Translations under genes and position numbers: made by a program
In this document: positions 1 through 9,211 of the stretch, piece after piece
Numbering within the stretch: the stretch's first letter is position 1
How the letters are laid out: every line of letters starts with the position of its first letter
Assembly (NCBI GenBank): GCA_031275285.1
Contig: JAISOY010000120.1
Location: forward strand, 1 to 64,000
DNA: 64,000 bases
Origin: Bacteroidales bacterium
GTDB lineage: Bacteria > Bacteroidota > Bacteroidia > Bacteroidales > UBA4181
Direction of reading: 5' to 3'
The notes under the pieces: generated by a model
The model's input: only the letters and a program-made list of their open reading frames with translations
Told to the model about the DNA's origin: nothing
Databases searched by the model: none

Positions 1-65
1 CTGTATTTATCTATATTATTTTATGGATCATTGTTCCCAAAGCGCCGAAACTGTTAAAATCATAA
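1..65 (+). CDS. PspC-domain membrane protein, 3' end only
   Basis: The window opens inside a gene. The frame starting at base 3 reads VFIYIILWIIVPKAPKLLKS and stops at 63-65. The first ten residues are the same as the end of the PspC transmembrane hairpin in the protein at 417-1943, and the DNA around 875-905 is nearly identical, so this is a paralogous PspC protein that ends soon after the domain. The PadR gene starts four bases after this stop, so the three genes form one transcription unit. PspC domains are membrane segments of envelope-stress proteins. The exact role here is unknown. Confidence 0.75.
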   Translation, partial: VFIYIILWIIVPKAPKLLKS

Positions 66-69
66 ACAT

Positions 70-420
70 ATGAGTGTAGAGAATGCAAAAGCCCAAATGC
101 GGAAAGGGGTGCTGGAATATTGCATTCTGTCCGTTTTGTCGGAAGGCGATGCATATGCTTCGGATATCATCAATCAATTGAAAGACGCTCGAATGATTGT
201 TGTAGAAGGTACGCTGTATCCATTACTCACCCGTCAGAAAAATGCAGGTCTGCTGTCATACAGGTGGGAAGAATCGACACAGGGTCCTCCCCGGAAATAT
301 TATTCCATCACCGAAGAAGGTACCCGTTTCCTGAACGACCTGGATGAATCATGGCAGGAACTGGTTAATTCTGTAAATAAACTTCGTCATCTCAAACAAG
401 CTAATCTTTTGAATCAATGA
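70..420 (+). CDS. PadR-family transcriptional regulator
   Basis: This 116-residue protein has the length and layout of a short PadR repressor: an N-terminal winged helix (about residues 10-90), the conserved EGTLYPLLTR segment in the recognition region, the wing ending in GPPRKYYSIT, and a C-terminal helix for dimerisation. PadR proteins usually repress their own or adjacent genes in response to stress or small molecules. It sits between two PspC-domain genes, starting four bases after the first and overlapping the second by ATGA, so it most likely controls this envelope-stress operon. The ligand is unknown. Confidence 0.9.
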   Translation: MSVENAKAQMRKGVLEYCILSVLSEGDAYASDIINQLKDARMIVVEGTLYPLLTRQKNAGLLSYRWEESTQGPPRKYYSITEEGTRFLNDLDESWQELVNSVNKLRHLKQANLLNQ

Positions 421-1943
421 AACGTGTAGAAACCATCACCATCAATGGTATTGTCTTCAATATAGATAATGATGCCTATTCCGGGCTGCGCAACTATCTG
501 GACGTATTGGGAAAATATTTTGAGAATGAACAGGGTGGGAATGAAATCATCGCCGACATCGAGGCCCGTATATCGGAATTACTGATGGAACGAGACGGAG
601 GTAATACCCAGGTAGTTACCAAAACTGATATTGCCCGGTTAATGGAAACTCTGGGAAGTGTCGAAGACATTGCCGGAACCGATTCGGAAGCAGAAACGGA
701 AAATACATCAACCGTCCCTCCTAAACAGGCAAAAGCATCGAAACGCCTGTACCGGGATCCTGACAAACGTTATCTGGGAGGGGTTTGTTCCGGATTTGGT
801 ATCTGGCTGGGCATCAACCCGCTTTTCCTTCGTATTCTGTTCATTGCCGGTATTTTCTTCTTCTGGCCCTGGACTGTATTTATCTATATTATTTTATGGA
901 TCATCATGCCATTGGCAAAAACGACCGCCCAAAAGCTGGAAATGAGAGGTGAACCCGTCAATATCAGCAATATTGAAAAAAGTGTCAAGGAAACCCTCTC
1001 TGACTCCAATTTATCACAATCATTCAGGCAGTTTTTATCTGAGGCAGGTGTTTTTTTCGGAAAAATTATCAGCATCATAGCCCGCATTTTTATCATCATA
1101 TTTGGTCTGGCATTGTTCATGAGCGGAATAGGTATTGTTGTGGCTATCTGCAGCCTGTTTTTCATGCAGGATTTTATTTTCAGCCGGGAAGTGGAATGGG
1201 ATTTCTTTTCCTTTAATGAACTGTTACAGCAAATGATCTCCCCGGTCTCTTATCAGATCTTATCCATTTCATTCGTTATTATCGTCGCCTTAATCGTATT
1301 TGCCTTTATGTTCTGGGGCATTAAATTAATGACCGGTCTCAGGATCAAACACAGGTTCATACACTTTTTCCTTTTGTTTATCTGGATCGGAGCTATCGTT
1401 GCCTGCCTGATCACCGGATTTTCAGAAGCTCGGAACTATACATGGCATAATGAAACAAAGGACACGAAGATATTAGCTGCCTCCGATACCTTGTATCTTT
1501 CTGCCATTCCTTTTGACCTGAAAATATCCAATAATCCTTTGGAAATATATTTCGACAAGGATAACGAACGCTTTTACGGAAAACCCAACCTTCGTATCTA
1601 TAAAAGCGACGACAAACAGGTCAGGCTAATTATTGAAAAAGAATCACAGGGAAAGAATAAGCTGGAAGCATTTCAATTGGCAGAAAATATTGAATATGAA
1701 ATGGACATTCAAGGATCTACGATCACTTTTGCATCATACTTTACGGTGATCCCGGAAGATCAATGGAAATTCCAGGTATTGAACCTCACACTGTATGTTC
1801 CCGAAGGTACCATCATCATTGCAGACAATTATTTATGCAACGACCGGCTCAGTCGCTGGTTCAACTGGAGGTATCATCCGGAATGCTGTACATGGATCAT
1901 GACGGAAAAGAAAGGGCTTCAGCATCTGGATACAAAAAAATAA
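417..1943 (+). CDS. PspC-domain envelope protein with cytoplasmic N-terminal extension
   Basis: This 508-residue membrane protein starts with a soluble region typical of Bacteroidota PspC proteins (residues 1-95, starting MKRVETITINGIVF, with a helical segment around IEARISELLMER). A PspC domain follows at about 115-175 (RLYRDPDKRYLGGVCSGFG then a hydrophobic hairpin). More transmembrane helices lie near residues 215-255, 285-310 and 320-340, and a predicted beta-rich domain runs from about 355 to 500. The start overlaps the PadR stop (ATGA). PspC proteins sense or stabilise stressed membranes in proteobacteria; the Bacteroidota members are little studied. A bidirectional hairpin terminator follows. 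Confidence 0.85.
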   Translation: MKRVETITINGIVFNIDNDAYSGLRNYLDVLGKYFENEQGGNEIIADIEARISELLMERDGGNTQVVTKTDIARLMETLGSVEDIAGTDSEAETENTSTVPPKQAKASKRLYRDPDKRYLGGVCSGFGIWLGINPLFLRILFIAGIFFFWPWTVFIYIILWIIMPLAKTTAQKLEMRGEPVNISNIEKSVKETLSDSNLSQSFRQFLSEAGVFFGKIISIIARIFIIIFGLALFMSGIGIVVAICSLFFMQDFIFSREVEWDFFSFNELLQQMISPVSYQILSISFVIIVALIVFAFMFWGIKLMTGLRIKHRFIHFFLLFIWIGAIVACLITGFSEARNYTWHNETKDTKILAASDTLYLSAIPFDLKISNNPLEIYFDKDNERFYGKPNLRIYKSDDKQVRLIIEKESQGKNKLEAFQLAENIEYEMDIQGSTITFASYFTVIPEDQWKFQVLNLTLYVPEGTIIIADNYLCNDRLSRWFNWRYHPECCTWIMTEKKGLQHLDTKK

Positions 1944-1960
1944 CGTTTTTGGTTTGAATG

Positions 1961-1996
1961 AAAATCCCGTCAGGAAATACTCAGACGGGATTTTTT
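1961..1996. terminator. Bidirectional rho-independent terminator
   Basis: The stem ATCCCGTC (1964-1971) pairs with GACGGGAT (1984-1991). It has A and T runs on both sides and lies between the convergent PspC and GH76 genes, so it can serve both strands. Confidence 0.85.
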
Positions 1997-2022
1997 ATAT
2001 GGTGTTTTCGAATGAAATATTC

Positions 2023-3465
2023 CTACAAACAGGATCCTTTTTCCAATTGATATTGTGCTAATATGGCATATTCAGCGGCAAAAGTGAACGAAAACATTCC
2101 TTCCGTCTTATTCTTTTCTTCGTCGACGTTCCATCCCTGCAACAGATCAGAGGGCAAAGTTCCCCTGTACAGAAATTGATACCCATGATCCAGATTTTGC
2201 TGAAAACTATCTATACATTTCCCTATATCCCTGTACGAGGGGTAAACATCCACATATCCCCTCATCAGCACTCCATTGAACCAGTTACTGAAACCACCGA
2301 TAGGATAAGTATAGTGTCCGGGGATGGTGGTACCCATTTTGGCAAAATAAGAAAAACTCGCACCGGATAATTTTTTTGCATCGTCAAGATACACTGATTC
2401 CCCGGTCGCCCGATAAAGGTCTGCCGCACCGGAAAGCATTGTCCCGCAATTGTATGTATATGCTTTTCCTCCTGCATGCCTGAGATGATTATGCCTGCGG
2501 TATTTTATCCCATCTATGGTTTCGTATGCTACATGACAGTTCGGGTCGCATCCGCCCATCATGTCGTGATAAACTCCATCATCGCGTAATAAATGATTTT
2601 TTTGCCACTGATAGACAGCTTCGGCAAATTGCAGGTAATATTCATCTTTCCGTAGTTGCCTGGTTTTTCGTCGTCCGTCAGTATCTATATAGAGATAAGT
2701 AATTGTTGCCTGATCACCTTTATACAATTCATACAGCCATACCAGCGGGCTTACCATAGGCCCGTTGCTGCACGAATGTTTCGTTACATACCCCGGTCCC
2801 CAGGTGATACCTCCATGTTCCTTACCGTTACTATCCAACGTACCATCCCAGCCATCGAGAACATACGAGGCCAGGTACTCTGCTTCTTCCAGATATCGGT
2901 CATTACCTGTTATTTTATAGGATTCGAGCATCTCGCGAATCAACCATTGCTGGTCATCATATACATTATAGATGCCTTCAACGCGGGCTGTTCCTTTTGC
3001 CCGCCCCCTGTCAACCCCATACACGGACCATTCTTTGGTTTGTGTGTAGGAGGTAAGGGTAAAAGTGCCCCTATACCATGCCAAATTTGCATAGAGGGTA
3101 TCCAGCAATCCGGCATAGCGTCCGAAATGTGCTTCATACAACCCGGCATTACCATGTTCTTTATGGGCTTTGAGTCCCCGGAGGATGGCATTGACCGCCT
3201 CTATCGAGCTGGTATACATCCAGACACTGGCTTTCTCACCTGACCGGGTATCAGTGCGGGGATAATAATATCTGGCCATCCCGTTCGAAGTAAAATGGTG
3301 AAGTATTGCACTATCAGCTATCTGGATGGCCCGACACATATTTTGTACGGCCATCTGATCAGCCGAACCATTACCATCATTAACGACTGATCGGTTCGTC
3401 TCTCCCCACACCAAATGACAAAACAATGAGATCGTTAATAAAACCAGTATTATCTTCTTTTTCAT
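2023..3465 (-). CDS. GH76 family glycosidase, probable endo-alpha-1,6-mannanase
   Basis: This exported 480-residue protein has a Sec signal peptide (residues 1-21, ending HLVWG). The rest is an (alpha/alpha)6 barrel of family GH76, whose characterised members are endo-alpha-1,6-mannanases acting on mannan backbones. The paired catalytic aspartates of the family are D170-D171 in NVYDDQQW. The GGITWGPGY and CSNGP segments that follow are also GH76-like. The start lies one base after the aldo/keto reductase stop, so the two are co-transcribed with the reductase first. A second GH76 and a GH92 lie upstream, which supports alpha-mannan degradation. Substrate is inferred from family only. Confidence 0.85.
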   Translation of the reverse strand: MKKKIILVLLTISLFCHLVWGETNRSVVNDGNGSADQMAVQNMCRAIQIADSAILHHFTSNGMARYYYPRTDTRSGEKASVWMYTSSIEAVNAILRGLKAHKEHGNAGLYEAHFGRYAGLLDTLYANLAWYRGTFTLTSYTQTKEWSVYGVDRGRAKGTARVEGIYNVYDDQQWLIREMLESYKITGNDRYLEEAEYLASYVLDGWDGTLDSNGKEHGGITWGPGYVTKHSCSNGPMVSPLVWLYELYKGDQATITYLYIDTDGRRKTRQLRKDEYYLQFAEAVYQWQKNHLLRDDGVYHDMMGGCDPNCHVAYETIDGIKYRRHNHLRHAGGKAYTYNCGTMLSGAADLYRATGESVYLDDAKKLSGASFSYFAKMGTTIPGHYTYPIGGFSNWFNGVLMRGYVDVYPSYRDIGKCIDSFQQNLDHGYQFLYRGTLPSDLLQGWNVDEEKNKTEGMFSFTFAAEYAILAQYQLEKGSCL

Positions 3466-3466
3466 T

Positions 3467-4462
3467 TTAACCAGCCAGGATCTGTTCGATAGCAGTTAAT
3501 TCATCCTTCGTAAACGACAGGTGATCCAACGCATGAAGGTTGTCCATCATTTGTTCGACAGAACTGGCGCCAACCAGGACACTCGTTACCCGTGTATCTT
3601 TCAGTAACCAGGCTAAAGCCATTTCCGCCAGCGTCTGACCTCTGCCGAGAGCCACCGTATTCAATTTCTTTACTTTATCAATCAACTCCGGAGTAATCCG
3701 GGACTGTTGTAAATGTCCGGTCGTTTTTGCTGCACGGGAATTAACGGGTATACCCTGAAGATATTTATCCGTCAGTATCCCTTGCGCTAAAGGAGAAAAA
3801 GCGATTAACCCAACACCTTTTTCTTCCAACAGAGATAAAAGTTCCGGCTCAACCCACCGATCAAACATGGAGTAACGCGCCTGGTGGATCAGACAGGGAA
3901 CTTTATATTCATTTAATAATGTCAAAGCTTGTTTTGTTTGCTCAGGCGGATAGTTTGATATTCCAACATACAACGCTTTTCCTTGTTTTACAATATCCGC
4001 CAGAGCACCCATCGTCTCTTCTAAAGGTGTTTCCGGATCAGGGCGATGTGAGTAAAATATATCCACATAATCCAATCCGATTCTTTTCAGGCTTTGATTC
4101 AGACTTGCCATCAGGTATTTACGGCTTCCTCCATCGCCATACGGACCAGACCACATATCATATCCGGCTTTGGTCGAAATAATCAGTTCATCCCTGTAAG
4201 CACCCAGGCCTTTTTTTAATATTCGTCCGAAATTCTCTTCTGCCGACCCATATGCCGGCCCGTAATTATTGGCCAGGTCAAAATGGGTGATTCCGTGATC
4301 AAAGGCAGTATGTGCAATCCGGATAAAATGATCAAAAACATCCACACTGCCGAAATTATGCCACAATCCTAAAGAGATAGGAGGTAACATAATTCCGCTA
4401 CGTCCGCACCGTCGAAATGTTTTTCCGGTATAACGTTCTTCGTTTGCTTTATAAAATTCCAT
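3467..4462 (-). CDS. Aldo/keto reductase, YghZ/AKR14-like
   Basis: This cytoplasmic NADPH-dependent oxidoreductase (331 residues from the ATG at 4462) is closest in pattern to E. coli YghZ, which reduces L-glyceraldehyde 3-phosphate and other aldehydes. The AKR tetrad is present: D62 and Y67 in THFDLANNYG, K98 in ISTKAGY and H139 in FYSHRPD. The YghZ-type segments WHNFG, SGPYGDGGSRKYL and SPLAQGILTDKYL are all visible. An in-frame TTG six bases upstream is a less likely start. The gene heads a two-gene unit with GH76, and a dispersed intergenic repeat lies directly upstream. The in vivo substrate is unknown. Confidence 0.88.
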   Translation of the reverse strand: MEFYKANEERYTGKTFRRCGRSGIMLPPISLGLWHNFGSVDVFDHFIRIAHTAFDHGITHFDLANNYGPAYGSAEENFGRILKKGLGAYRDELIISTKAGYDMWSGPYGDGGSRKYLMASLNQSLKRIGLDYVDIFYSHRPDPETPLEETMGALADIVKQGKALYVGISNYPPEQTKQALTLLNEYKVPCLIHQARYSMFDRWVEPELLSLLEEKGVGLIAFSPLAQGILTDKYLQGIPVNSRAAKTTGHLQQSRITPELIDKVKKLNTVALGRGQTLAEMALAWLLKDTRVTSVLVGASSVEQMMDNLHALDHLSFTKDELTAIEQILAG

Positions 4463-4501
4463 AATCAATCATTTTATGATAGTTACCATTTCATTTTTCA
4501 T

Positions 4502-4587
4502 CTGTATAAAATTGTTTTTAAAGGTTAGATGAACCCCGAAACCCAAAGGGTTCACCGCAGGTAACGGCTCAGCAAAGCTAAATGTCC
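4502..4587 (-). repeat. Dispersed gene-upstream repeat, copy 1
   Basis: This is the first of three related copies (others at 11285-11347 and 35372-35456). All are oriented so that their right end points at the next gene. In gene sense it reads GGACATTTAGCTTTGCTGAG... through GGTGAACCC/GGGTTCATC inverted arms to ...TTTTATACAG. TAGCTTTG (4572-4579, minus) matches the Bacteroidota -7 box TAnnTTTG. A 10-codon minimal frame (4501-4469, MKNEMVTIIK) follows at once and ends seven bases before the AKR start. Copy 3 joins its gene at the same point, so the repeat may act as a 5' leader or promoter. Confidence 0.8.
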
Positions 4588-4669
4588 GATTTTGTTCATT
4601 ACGGTGGGTATCCCGCTATATTTATGGACATTTCATGATATTTATACTTTCCTGGAGATCGTTCATTTA

Positions 4670-6868
4670 CTACTCTGTCGTAATCACCAACTCTTTTCCT
4701 TTTTTCAAATCATCGTGCGAAATGAAATATCCGTCTACTTTTTGACCGTCATAGGTAATATTGTTGATCTTTTTCCCATTGTTTACTTTAGTGATCGTAA
4801 ACGGTGTACCATCCATATTGAAAACAACTTTGTCGAAAACAGGAACCGTAATAATATATTCAGGGTCAGCCGGTGAAAACGAGTACAATCCGAGCGCATT
4901 AAATACATACCACGATGCTAATCCACCCTCATCGTCCATTCCTGCGAAAGATAATCCCTCCTTACCCATGTTGTAATATTTATCCATAAGAATGTTCAGT
5001 TTTTCCTGGGCTTTTTCCTGTTTGTCGACAAAATAGTACATATAGGTTATGCCTAAGGACGGTTGATTACCGGCGCAATATTGTCCGAACCATCCGGTCA
5101 GGTTATCCGCTTCATATCCTCCAAAAGGGGTGGTAAACAACGAATCCAGCTTTTGCTCAAATGCCTCTTTGCCGGGAAAAAGACTGACAAGTCCTTCCGG
5201 ATCCTGCGGAGCATAAAAAGTTGCCTGCCATCCGTTACTTTCGCGGAACATGTATACATAATAAGGATATCCCGGATTGTAAGGTGTTATCCACTCTCCG
5301 TTCGCCCATCGTCCACGCATAAAATTTGTTGAGGGATCGAACAGGTTCTTGTAATTCTTAGAGCGCTTCATCAGGATATTATAATTGTCCATATCACCTA
5401 ATGCTTTTGCTAAAAGCGCTATGGAATAATCGCTATAAGCATATTCAAGCGTTTTAGTTACAGCAGCTTTTGCTTCATCTTCTTCGGTTTTGACCGTGGG
5501 ATCAGCAACGAAATTCTCAGCAATCCAGCCATTATTGATGTATTCTTCGTTATATCGCCTGGCACTTCCAGATCCTACCATATTAGCGTTGCGCAACATA
5601 AAATAATAAGCAGTATCGATATCATAATCATTGATGCCGCGAAGATACATGCCCGCAACGTAGGATGGAGAGAAGTCGCCATGGAAAGACCGGGGCATAA
5701 AGCCACTGACTTTTGCTCTTTCAATTTCGGATTTGATCACATCGTTCGTAATTTCAGGTTCCAGCATGCCCATCAACACCAACTTATCCCTATAAGCGTC
5801 CCAATAATTATTGCCGGCATAAAAATCAGAGCCTGTGTTAACTATTTTACCGCGGGGGTCCTTATATTCGCCATCGGCATCACTGCGGATTGCAGGCCAT
5901 AGCACCGCCCGGTATAAACAAGTGTAGAATGTACCTTTTTCCTTTTCTGTTCCGCCTGTTACCAGAATTTTTGACAGTTCTTTTTCCCAGGTTTCGTCGG
6001 CTTCTTTAACAACCTGTGCAAAACTTTTATCAGCTATTTCCGCTTCCAGGTTTTTCTTTGCCTTTTCAACACTTACATACGAAAAACCTATTTTTAGTTC
6101 TACCGGCTTCCTGCCGTCAGCAAAATTGAGGACGGTGATTTTCTCCCGGTCATTACTGACCAGATCAGTGCTTTCGATCGGAGTGTTGGTTATCCCATAA
6201 AAGAAAATGTCGTTTTGTGTACCGGAAAATGCATTTTCATTCTCCTGATGGAAAGTCCATCTCGCTCCGGGGCGCACACTATTGGTTCGTGTCAGGTTGA
6301 GCAATAATTTCTTTTCGTCTCCCTTGCGGTAAGTGAATTTGTGATACGCGCAACGCATTGTAGAAGTCATTTCGGCATTGATATTGTAACGTTCCAGAAA
6401 GACCTGATAATAACCGGCTTTTGCAGATTCGTTATCATGGCTATAGCCTGAAAAATAATTATCAGCTGTTATTTCTCCGGTAAAAGGTAGAATGGGTACA
6501 TGTCCCAGGCTCCATTGACCATGGCTGGAATGAAAAAAGGCGTAGATAATTGTATCTTCATATTGATAACCTGACCCGCTACCATACATAGTTACCGGTG
6601 TTGCCTGCACCATCGCGTGGGGCAAAGTTGAACCCGGATAACATTCGCCACCCCATGCACGGGTGATACCCTGTGCCGGCCTACGGCCTTGTTCCGTAAG
6701 AACAGTCCGGAATTCGGGATTAGTACTAAGCTTATATCCAAGATCGACGCTGTCCCAAAGAGTCGTTGTTCCATAGAATGGATTTACATAATCTGTTAAA
6801 TGTTTGTCCGGCATACAACCGGCAATAAATAACGTCAAAACTGATAAGGCAATAAGATATTTTCTCAT
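4670..6868 (-). CDS. GH92 family alpha-mannosidase lipoprotein
   Basis: This 732-residue protein is a surface or periplasmic lipoprotein (lipobox LFIAGC, C18). It has the two-part GH92 architecture: an N-terminal beta-sandwich (starting YVNPFYGT, with GGECYPGSTLPHAMVQ) and a C-terminal (alpha/alpha)6 catalytic domain. The conserved GFMPRSFHGDFSPSYVAGMY segment, the AGNQPSLG segment and the catalytic-region motif GMDDEGG (D645, D646) followed by ASWYVFNALGLY are all present. GH92 enzymes are calcium-dependent exo-alpha-mannosidases that remove alpha-1,2/1,3/1,4/1,6 mannose by inversion. It is the last gene of the minus-strand group with the isomerase-like protein and the second GH76, after a 200-base gap. 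Confidence 0.9.
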   Translation of the reverse strand: MRKYLIALSVLTLFIAGCMPDKHLTDYVNPFYGTTTLWDSVDLGYKLSTNPEFRTVLTEQGRRPAQGITRAWGGECYPGSTLPHAMVQATPVTMYGSGSGYQYEDTIIYAFFHSSHGQWSLGHVPILPFTGEITADNYFSGYSHDNESAKAGYYQVFLERYNINAEMTSTMRCAYHKFTYRKGDEKKLLLNLTRTNSVRPGARWTFHQENENAFSGTQNDIFFYGITNTPIESTDLVSNDREKITVLNFADGRKPVELKIGFSYVSVEKAKKNLEAEIADKSFAQVVKEADETWEKELSKILVTGGTEKEKGTFYTCLYRAVLWPAIRSDADGEYKDPRGKIVNTGSDFYAGNNYWDAYRDKLVLMGMLEPEITNDVIKSEIERAKVSGFMPRSFHGDFSPSYVAGMYLRGINDYDIDTAYYFMLRNANMVGSGSARRYNEEYINNGWIAENFVADPTVKTEEDEAKAAVTKTLEYAYSDYSIALLAKALGDMDNYNILMKRSKNYKNLFDPSTNFMRGRWANGEWITPYNPGYPYYVYMFRESNGWQATFYAPQDPEGLVSLFPGKEAFEQKLDSLFTTPFGGYEADNLTGWFGQYCAGNQPSLGITYMYYFVDKQEKAQEKLNILMDKYYNMGKEGLSFAGMDDEGGLASWYVFNALGLYSFSPADPEYIITVPVFDKVVFNMDGTPFTITKVNNGKKINNITYDGQKVDGYFISHDDLKKGKELVITTE

Positions 6869-7069
6869 ATGCGTGATTTTGTTTGAATATATAATATTTA
6901 TAAGTATTGTATGATGTAAAACCTAAATCCATTACCGTTACGTCTGCAGAGGAATGATACAAAAATTTTCAACAGTTATTGAGGTTCAAATTTAATATAA
7001 AAATTTTCCGGCCAATGTTCCTCTACTGAGATAATATAGAATGTGACTTTATATTTTCACAAAATAGAA

Positions 7070-8311
7070 TTACTTACTCCCCGGCAATGGTTTGAGCACG
7101 CACATGGCTTCCATAAGCATACATCCGGAAAGATGCGGAGTAAGAGGCACTCCATAGGCGGAAGCCGGAGCTGTCCACCAGTTGCCTCCATAAAGCATGG
7201 TGTCTTTATTTACTCCGTGTTCTGCCATCACCGTGGCGCATAAAGTGATGTAATCGTGGAATTTTTTACGCTTGGTATTGTCCAGGTCGGGCTCGTTGAT
7301 CAGTTTTACAAAATAGCGGAAAAATATGCCATGGAACAAACCGCCGTCTCCGGAGGTGGCATTGCTGAGTACTCCATTATTTCCCGACATATGGTCAATC
7401 ACATAATCAGCTGCTTTTACCGCATCTTCCAGATATTGTTCCGAACCCGTGATCTTATATAATTCGAGGGCCGCCCCGATGAAGGTTCCCTGGTTATATG
7501 TGTAAACGGCACGGCTGATTTGTCCTTTTGCATTCATATTATCACGTACCCTTCCGTCTACAGGATCGAATAAATGATCCCTCAGCCATGAGTAAATTTT
7601 GATCGATTCTTTCAGATATGCTCGTTTGGGTTTCTTTCCCTGGTTGGAGATATTGTCATACATATTGTATATTCTGGCAGCAATAATTGCAGCGGGACCG
7701 TTCGAACAGGCGTTTTTCGATTTGGCGACATCTGTTTTCCATGTAATTCCGCCTTTCCATGGTTCTTCATTTTCAGGACCCCAGGTAGGCCATATCCAGT
7801 CGTTATACATTTGTTTGGCTTTAAGGAAATATTCTTGATGGCCTGTGCTTTCGTACATACGTAACTGTGCAAGAACCATCCATTCCATATCATCAACATA
7901 AACATTCCACCATGGGTCTATCTCCTTTCCCGAAAAATTGAATTTCGGAGCACCTTCCCACCAAAGAGGATAAAAATCACGATAATACTTATCCGAAGTA
8001 CGCATATAAGCATCTATAATGACATCCATGGCATGTGCCTGCGGCCAGTAATGGTTGGTAGTCATGTTGGACAGGTCGCTTCCGTAATTGAAATAATACC
8101 TGTCCGGATATCCTTCGAAATTTGCTCCCCAGAAATGTTTGATCAAAGCCCGGGTCATACCTTCGGCCATTTTGTTCCAATAAGCGGAATCTTTATTTCC
8201 TTTCGGGATTTCCATCCCTCCAGAAGATGCAGGATATTCACGACCAGAAATTTTGTTCTGAGAGAACAAAAAGATACTGACAGCGAGCAAAATAGATAAT
8301 ATTTTTTTCAT
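7070..8311 (-). CDS. GH76 family glycosidase, probable endo-alpha-1,6-mannanase
   Basis: This is the second GH76 of the window (413 residues from the ATG at 8311, where MKKILSILLAVSIFLFS gives a normal signal peptide; a longer frame from a TTG at 8410 would overlap the upstream gene). The catalytic aspartate pair is D140-D141 in NVYVDDMEW, and GGITWKT plus ACSNGPAAIIAARIY are the conserved substrate-cleft regions. It starts 19 bases after the isomerase-like gene and is followed by GH92. A GH76 to open the alpha-1,6-mannan backbone with a GH92 to trim side chains is a common pairing in Bacteroidota mannan loci. Confidence 0.88.
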   Translation of the reverse strand: MKKILSILLAVSIFLFSQNKISGREYPASSGGMEIPKGNKDSAYWNKMAEGMTRALIKHFWGANFEGYPDRYYFNYGSDLSNMTTNHYWPQAHAMDVIIDAYMRTSDKYYRDFYPLWWEGAPKFNFSGKEIDPWWNVYVDDMEWMVLAQLRMYESTGHQEYFLKAKQMYNDWIWPTWGPENEEPWKGGITWKTDVAKSKNACSNGPAAIIAARIYNMYDNISNQGKKPKRAYLKESIKIYSWLRDHLFDPVDGRVRDNMNAKGQISRAVYTYNQGTFIGAALELYKITGSEQYLEDAVKAADYVIDHMSGNNGVLSNATSGDGGLFHGIFFRYFVKLINEPDLDNTKRKKFHDYITLCATVMAEHGVNKDTMLYGGNWWTAPASAYGVPLTPHLSGCMLMEAMCVLKPLPGSK

Positions 8312-8330
8312 TTTTATCATTTTAAATATA

Positions 8331-9185
8331 CTATAACGACAAAAACTGCTGCTGCATGTAATGCAGCGCAGGAGCAAGGTCCGCCTCAAAATTACCCCAT
8401 TTTCCTTCAATTGACAAACATCCTTTATACTTCATCTGTTTCAATGCTTTAAAATAGGGTGTAAAATCATCGCCCTTTATTCCGGGAGCGGATCGTGTCT
8501 CTTTTTCGGCTATATGACAATGTCGAATGTATTTACGGTACTTTACGATATCGGAAACAGGTTCGTTTTCCCGCATCATGTGGAAAATATCACACAACAG
8601 CCGGATATTGGGGTGAGCAACAGCGTCAACTATTTCAGCGCCTTCCCGTAGAGAGTTGATCAGGTTGGTTTCCCCGATATTCAAGGGTTCGATCAGAACA
8701 ACCACATTATATTTTTCAGCCATGGGAGCTAGCTGTTTACACAGAGATATGAATTGCTGCGTTGCTTCCTGTTTGCTAAAACCTTCTGGTACACGACGAG
8801 CGCCGCCGCTACCGAAAACAATGTAAGGAATTCCGGCTTGTTGTGCCCTGCGGAAAGTCGTTTCCGCCCAAACCAAAATTTCAGCGTGTCTTGTTTCCGG
8901 TCCAGTAACCTTCAAACTACCGGGAAGGAAAATAGTACAGGAAATAATTTTTGCATTCAAACGTTTTTGTTCGGCCAGATGAATTAAAAAGGCCGAATCA
9001 TTTTTCCCGGGCATGAGAAAATCTCCTACGGAAGGTTCAAGAAAATCATAACCGGCTTCCTTTATTGCAGGATATTGGGATAATTTGCCGCATACGGCGT
9101 ATGTAGGCTGGTATACAACAGACCGGCATGACGAAGAAATGCATATAATTAAACAGATGATTATTTGAGTAATACAATACTTCAT
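8331..9185 (-). CDS. Sugar phosphate isomerase/epimerase-like TIM-barrel lipoprotein
   Basis: This 284-residue protein has a lipoprotein signal (CISSSC) followed by a xylose-isomerase-like (AP endonuclease 2) TIM barrel. The metal- and substrate-binding positions are visible: Glu in VLIEPLN, Asp and His in LLCDIFHMM, His in HCHIAE and Glu in LSIEGKWG. Family members isomerise or epimerise ketoses or inosose. Exported versions are common in Bacteroidota glycan loci, but their reactions are mostly unproven. It is the first gene of the group leading to GH76 and GH92, and its upstream region is a decayed copy of the DUF4249 gene end. Confidence 0.8.
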   Translation of the reverse strand: MKYCITQIIICLIICISSSCRSVVYQPTYAVCGKLSQYPAIKEAGYDFLEPSVGDFLMPGKNDSAFLIHLAEQKRLNAKIISCTIFLPGSLKVTGPETRHAEILVWAETTFRRAQQAGIPYIVFGSGGARRVPEGFSKQEATQQFISLCKQLAPMAEKYNVVVLIEPLNIGETNLINSLREGAEIVDAVAHPNIRLLCDIFHMMRENEPVSDIVKYRKYIRHCHIAEKETRSAPGIKGDDFTPYFKALKQMKYKGCLSIEGKWGNFEADLAPALHYMQQQFLSL

Positions 9186-9211
9186 ATCAAAATTTATTGA
9201 TCAGGGTTTGT

